The position numbers and the translations under genes were made by a program. A stretch of 64,000 nt of DNA from an uncultured Metabacillus sp. GTDB taxonomy: Bacteria > Bacillota > Bacilli > Bacillales > Bacillaceae. The notes beneath the pieces were generated by a model that was given only the letters and a program-made list of their open reading frames with translations, was not told where the DNA came from and did not search any database. The stretch lies in contig NZ_CANNCR010000015.1 of NCBI RefSeq assembly GCF_947503125.1, forward strand, positions 28,788-92,787, in the 5' to 3' direction. Below are positions 60,256 through 64,000 of the stretch, piece by piece; position 1 is the first letter of the stretch, and every line of letters begins with the position of its first letter.

Positions 60256-63200
60256 TCATATTTTTAACAAATTTATCGTTGCTTGAAGCTTAGACTGCTC
60301 CTGTTTTAGCTGATCAGAATTGACAGCTTCTAAATCCAATAGAGCATCAAAACCTTCTGCAGTCTGTACTGATATTTCTTGAACAAGACTTGAATGCGTC
60401 CTATCTATTACCTCGTTATAATAACGGATAAATTCTTCTAGATATTTTTCTAATGTAATGGAAATAGGATCATCAAATCTTTTCGCTAAATCCTCACTCA
60501 TTGCTTTTTTTTCATTTTTTTCAAAGAAGGATTTTGCATTTTTAAATAGCTTCAGAGAAGGTTTCAACTTTTCAACCATTTCACTAGAAAATTCAATCCC
60601 AATGTCAGGTGTTGAAATTTCATGCATTTCTGGCTTTGTCAACGTTATTGATTGGGACTTTTTCTTAATTAGCTGAGAAATCCTGCTGAATTCATCATCA
60701 TAGCCCTTTTGAATAAATTTTTCCACTCTCAAAGTAGTTGCTTGTAGCTCTTGAACTAATTCAAATTCAATTGTTCTAATTAGCTCGTTTAAACAAGATA
60801 GTAACGCTTGCTGAATATTGGATTGCGTAAATACTCCAGGATGAAATGCTTCTTTAAAGAAATCATTGAAACGGAATAGCAATCTTTGTTTCACATAAAA
60901 GATTAACTCTTCAATTTCTTGATTAGTATGTGTTGTTAAATGAGTATTTGTCAGTTTTGAGAGTTCCTGTTCAACTTTTAGTTTTTCATCTAAAAGTTTT
61001 TGCTTGATTTTCTCTTTCTCTACTGCATCGTTTTCGGCAGCAACAATAAGGGCTGTCATACGTTCATCCGAACGCTTTAAATCCTCTTTAATAGAAACAA
61101 TCGTGGTATTTGTTAGCTCCTGTTTGATAAAATACTCAAATTGCTCTTTAAATGTAAGATAATCCTGTTCATGTTCCAAGTTATTTGAGAGAATATTTAA
61201 ACTTGAAACGCCAAATAATCGAACATTCCTTATTTCTTGCTGGAGCAGTTGTTCTTTTATATACTGTTTGACAAGCTCTACTTCCTGCTCATCCTTTGCT
61301 AAATCAATCGCATTGATTAGGAAAAACATCTTATCTAATGTAAACGAATCCTTTACACGTCCTAATTGACGAAGGAATTCTCTATCCCCCTTAGAAAAAG
61401 GATGATTATAATACGTTACATAAAGAATAGCATCTGCTTTTTTAATATATTGAAAGGCCACTGCTGTATGTCTTTTATGAAGAGAATCTGCACCAGGTGT
61501 ATCAACTAAGGTGATCCCGGCTCTTGTAATTGGACAATCGTAATAAATAATGACTTCCTCAACCAAACAAGCTTTTTCTTCTTTCGCAACAAAATCCTTA
61601 AAGGTTTCCTTTGTGGAGGTGATCAGCAAACCGTTATTTGTTAAGCTTTGATAATCGCTTAATGCTATTCTATATTTTTTTATTGCATCTATTTCGGACT
61701 GTTCTTTCCCTTCAAGCTCGTGAAGTTGATTTATTAGCTCATCTATACTGGTATGCTTATTATTTAATATAGGAATACTTTCTTTTACTTCATTTATGAT
61801 CATTTCTTCTGATTTTAATTTCACTTCAACTAATCCATGTTGTTTTTCTGCGGAAGTTGGAGCAATTTTATTAATCGTTGCAGTTGTAGGTGTTGGTGAT
61901 GATGGCAGTAGTCTATCACCAATTAAAGCGTTGGCAAAAGAAGATTTTCCTGCACTAAAAGCCCCAAACAATGCAACAGTAAATGAGCGGTTATTGTAGC
62001 TGTTTACCTTGCTTTCAAGTGAATCAGTAAACTGCTTAAAACCGCGAATTTTCTTCAAGCGCTTTATCATCTCTTCTGTTTCTTTTATAAATTGTTCTTT
62101 ATTCGATAATTTAGCGATTGGATCTTTTACATCTAACATTGTTTCTTCATCAGCAATACGTATTTGAGCTGTTTCTTTTATGTTCAGTGATTTCAGAACA
62201 CGATGACGATATAATAGGTTTTCCAAAAGCCACTGCTTACTATCTACGTACACCTTCACTTGGTCAGCAAGTATTGCCTTTAATGACTCATCATAGCTGT
62301 TTAATTGATCACATTTTAATATGATGGCCTCATGTTTGACGATTTCCTGCATTAATTTATTGATTTCCTGAGATAGTTTTTCACATTCTTCATGGTGGTC
62401 AATTTTTAAATGATCGATCATTTTATCCATGATCTTCATTGCTTTATGCTTACTATGTTTTTTTATTAATTCACTTACATCTGAAGAATAAGTTAAAATA
62501 TATTGATTATTCAAGGATGCTCCAGGTTTTAAGGCATCAGCTAAATTCTGTTCCGTGACTTCGATTGAAAATGACTGAACCTCTTGTAACAATGACTCAT
62601 CATGGATATCAATTTTTTTCAGATACTCTTTAAATAATGGTGTGAAATGCCAGGTGATTTGTGTTTCAACATTTTTCCTCAGCTCGTCAACTAATTCTTT
62701 TTTTCTTTTGTCTCTTTCTTGTTCGGTCTTAGCCTTTGAGAAGAGGAACCCCACTTTAAATGCCGGATCTGCCGCTTCAATATATGAAGCTGCCTTTTCC
62801 CTTGTTTCATAAGGAATGATATTTGCACTCTTTAATAATGTGGAGACTCTGTCATTTATTTCGGCTGTAAGCTCCTTGATCTTATTTTCTTCGTTTTCAA
62901 GTTTTTGATTGATTTGCGCTTTCTTTGCTTGACACTCCGCTAATTCAGCCATAACTTGTGATTGATCAACATCTGTCAATTCTAAAAGATCTTTATATTT
63001 TTCCAAATGTTCTTTTAGTAAGCAAGCTACAGCAGCTTCCACATTCTTTTCCATGTATTCTTCTTTTTGATCGACAATCGCACGAATAATTTCTTTTATT
63101 TCATGTAATTGATTATGCTGATGATCATCATTCATTATCGTAGTAAAAAATATGTCTTGATGATGGAGTCCAATATCAGAGAATGATGTTTCAATTTGAT

Positions 63201-63846
63201 GTTTAAACACAGAAAATGAGACTTCTTTTTCCACATGTTTGTCAATTTGGTTGACAATGAGAAAGATCATTTTTTCTTTCTCTTTCATTTCTTTGACAAA
63301 AGAAAGGTTTTCTTCAGATTGAACATGATTATAGTCGGTAACATAAAAAATGACATCGGCAATATGAAGCATTGATTCAGTTGATAGCTTATGGGCGGCA
63401 TCGGTAGAATCAATTCCTGGAGTATCCATAATCACGACATTTTCATGAAGATTTTGATATGGCTTTTTAATCGATACTCGTTCGATTTCATCACCTTGTT
63501 TGCAATATTCCTTAATTTGTTCTATTGAATAATCGCCATCTAGTTCGATACTTTCTTTTGCCTTCGAATATAAGGTTACCTGGTGATCACCCTTTTCTAA
63601 TAATACCAAATTTGCACTAGTCGGAATTGGACTTGTCGGCAGAATTTGTTCATTTAATAATTTATTGATCATCGATGATTTACCAGCAGAAAAGTGTCCG
63701 GCAAAAGCAACATAAAGCTTGTCATTCGACAGTTTATTTACCAATTCAACAAGCTTATTCGCATTTTCTTCATCATACGTCTTTATCATTTGATGAAGTT
63801 TTATTAACTTTTGCAACAAATGATCTGTTTTAACAGCAGCTGTCAT
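60256..63846 (-). CDS. dynA: bacterial dynamin DynA (two fused dynamin units)
   Basis: 1196 residues, about the size of B. subtilis DynA (YpbR). Two GTPase domains: unit 1 with P-loop GHFSAGKSS (50-58), DTPGIDS and NQIDKH; unit 2 with P-loop GAFSAGKSS near 630, DTPGADS and NAIDLAK. Each is followed by a long helical stalk. The double-unit protein tethers and fuses membranes without nucleotide in vitro and helps protect against phage and pore damage in B. subtilis. ATG follows AAAGGGGATTACA. First gene of the dynA / 62-aa / ypbS run. Confidence 0.95.
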   Translation of the reverse strand: MTAAVKTDHLLQKLIKLHQMIKTYDEENANKLVELVNKLSNDKLYVAFAGHFSAGKSSMINKLLNEQILPTSPIPTSANLVLLEKGDHQVTLYSKAKESIELDGDYSIEQIKEYCKQGDEIERVSIKKPYQNLHENVVIMDTPGIDSTDAAHKLSTESMLHIADVIFYVTDYNHVQSEENLSFVKEMKEKEKMIFLIVNQIDKHVEKEVSFSVFKHQIETSFSDIGLHHQDIFFTTIMNDDHQHNQLHEIKEIIRAIVDQKEEYMEKNVEAAVACLLKEHLEKYKDLLELTDVDQSQVMAELAECQAKKAQINQKLENEENKIKELTAEINDRVSTLLKSANIIPYETREKAASYIEAADPAFKVGFLFSKAKTEQERDKRKKELVDELRKNVETQITWHFTPLFKEYLKKIDIHDESLLQEVQSFSIEVTEQNLADALKPGASLNNQYILTYSSDVSELIKKHSKHKAMKIMDKMIDHLKIDHHEECEKLSQEINKLMQEIVKHEAIILKCDQLNSYDESLKAILADQVKVYVDSKQWLLENLLYRHRVLKSLNIKETAQIRIADEETMLDVKDPIAKLSNKEQFIKETEEMIKRLKKIRGFKQFTDSLESKVNSYNNRSFTVALFGAFSAGKSSFANALIGDRLLPSSPTPTTATINKIAPTSAEKQHGLVEVKLKSEEMIINEVKESIPILNNKHTSIDELINQLHELEGKEQSEIDAIKKYRIALSDYQSLTNNGLLITSTKETFKDFVAKEEKACLVEEVIIYYDCPITRAGITLVDTPGADSLHKRHTAVAFQYIKKADAILYVTYYNHPFSKGDREFLRQLGRVKDSFTLDKMFFLINAIDLAKDEQEVELVKQYIKEQLLQQEIRNVRLFGVSSLNILSNNLEHEQDYLTFKEQFEYFIKQELTNTTIVSIKEDLKRSDERMTALIVAAENDAVEKEKIKQKLLDEKLKVEQELSKLTNTHLTTHTNQEIEELIFYVKQRLLFRFNDFFKEAFHPGVFTQSNIQQALLSCLNELIRTIEFELVQELQATTLRVEKFIQKGYDDEFSRISQLIKKKSQSITLTKPEMHEISTPDIGIEFSSEMVEKLKPSLKLFKNAKSFFEKNEKKAMSEDLAKRFDDPISITLEKYLEEFIRYYNEVIDRTHSSLVQEISVQTAEGFDALLDLEAVNSDQLKQEQSKLQATINLLKI

Positions 63847-64000
63847 TGTAATCCCCTTTAATTCTTTAACATTTTATTTAGTATCATTTTACAGAATCTT
63901 TTTGATTTTTGCTATCTAAAGATTGTTACTGACGCTCTATAATGACAAGAAATTGATGAAATACTTTGTCCATAATCTGACGGAATTATTGGCCGGAAGA
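63847..64000. other. upstream region of dynA at the right edge
   Basis: 154 bp without a supported gene. It should hold the dynA promoter; a TGTAAAAT sequence about 40 bp upstream of the start is a possible -10, with no convincing -35. Confidence 0.35.

Overview
The window is about 64 kb of low-GC chromosomal DNA from an endospore-forming member of the Bacillaceae, related to but distinct from Bacillus subtilis. Evidence: strong AGGAGG-type ribosome binding sites, frequent GTG/TTG starts, bacillithiol genes (bshB2, brxA), sporulation genes (spo0M, a YjcZ-type peptide, sspL), and gene order that repeatedly matches B. subtilis yoj, yod and ypm-yp segments. I see no tRNA, rRNA, CRISPR array, insertion sequence or prophage.

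Layout. 1-9.3 kb is a yoj segment, all minus strand: the 5' part of odhA, yojO-yojN (VWA protein and MoxR ATPase), cwlS, cdaS, then yojE / an 87-aa gene / yojF / bshB2. 9.4-19 kb is a yod segment: Hsp20-like coat-type protein, SDR gene joined to yodB, divergent yodC, ctpA, yodH-yodI, a Mug-type glycosylase joined to yodJ, deoD, two spore-type microproteins and yodM. 19-22.5 kb holds a MerR-TipAS regulator with its own operator and a four-gene cassette (58-aa basic protein, Hanks-type kinase, Spo0M, PH-domain protein). 22.6-29.6 kb: yppC, yozD, yodN, yozE, bioB with a BirA operator, fused msrAB and a ypoP-type MarR regulator. In B. subtilis the prophage SPbeta lies between the yod and msr-ypo segments; here they are joined without a prophage.

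30-38.5 kb is the ypm segment (ypmT, an inserted trypsin-like protease plus zinc-ribbon membrane protein pair, ypmS, ypmR, ypmQ/Sco, ypmP, ilvA, yplQ). 38.5-45.3 kb has dfrA-thyB, a secreted PPEP-like metalloprotease, ypjP, ypiP, brxA, ypgR and a frameshifted ypgQ. 45.3-55.9 kb has bsaA, metA, ugtP, yfhP, a stand-alone HPr gene, cspD, degR, a YpzA-type gene, ypeQ-ypeP, ypdQ, an EamA transporter and sspL. 56-64 kb has a Tat-exported phosphoesterase divergent from a DeoR regulator, ypcP, small genes including ypbS, and the two-GTPase dynamin dynA.

Themes. Thiol and redox biology recurs (bshB2, brxA, yodB/yodC, msrAB, bsaA, Sco). Envelope work recurs (cwlS, yodJ, ctpA, ugtP, dynA, secreted proteases). 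Thymidylate synthase and dihydrofolate reductase are translationally coupled. Many intergenic gaps are filled by related palindromic elements with GGCTGTCTCAAA ends and/or GGGTCTGACCCC arms; many also look like terminators. This family is the most striking non-genic signal. The kinase-Spo0M-PH cassette is the best candidate for an undescribed functional module. Gene names are assigned from remembered family sequences and synteny, not from a database search.
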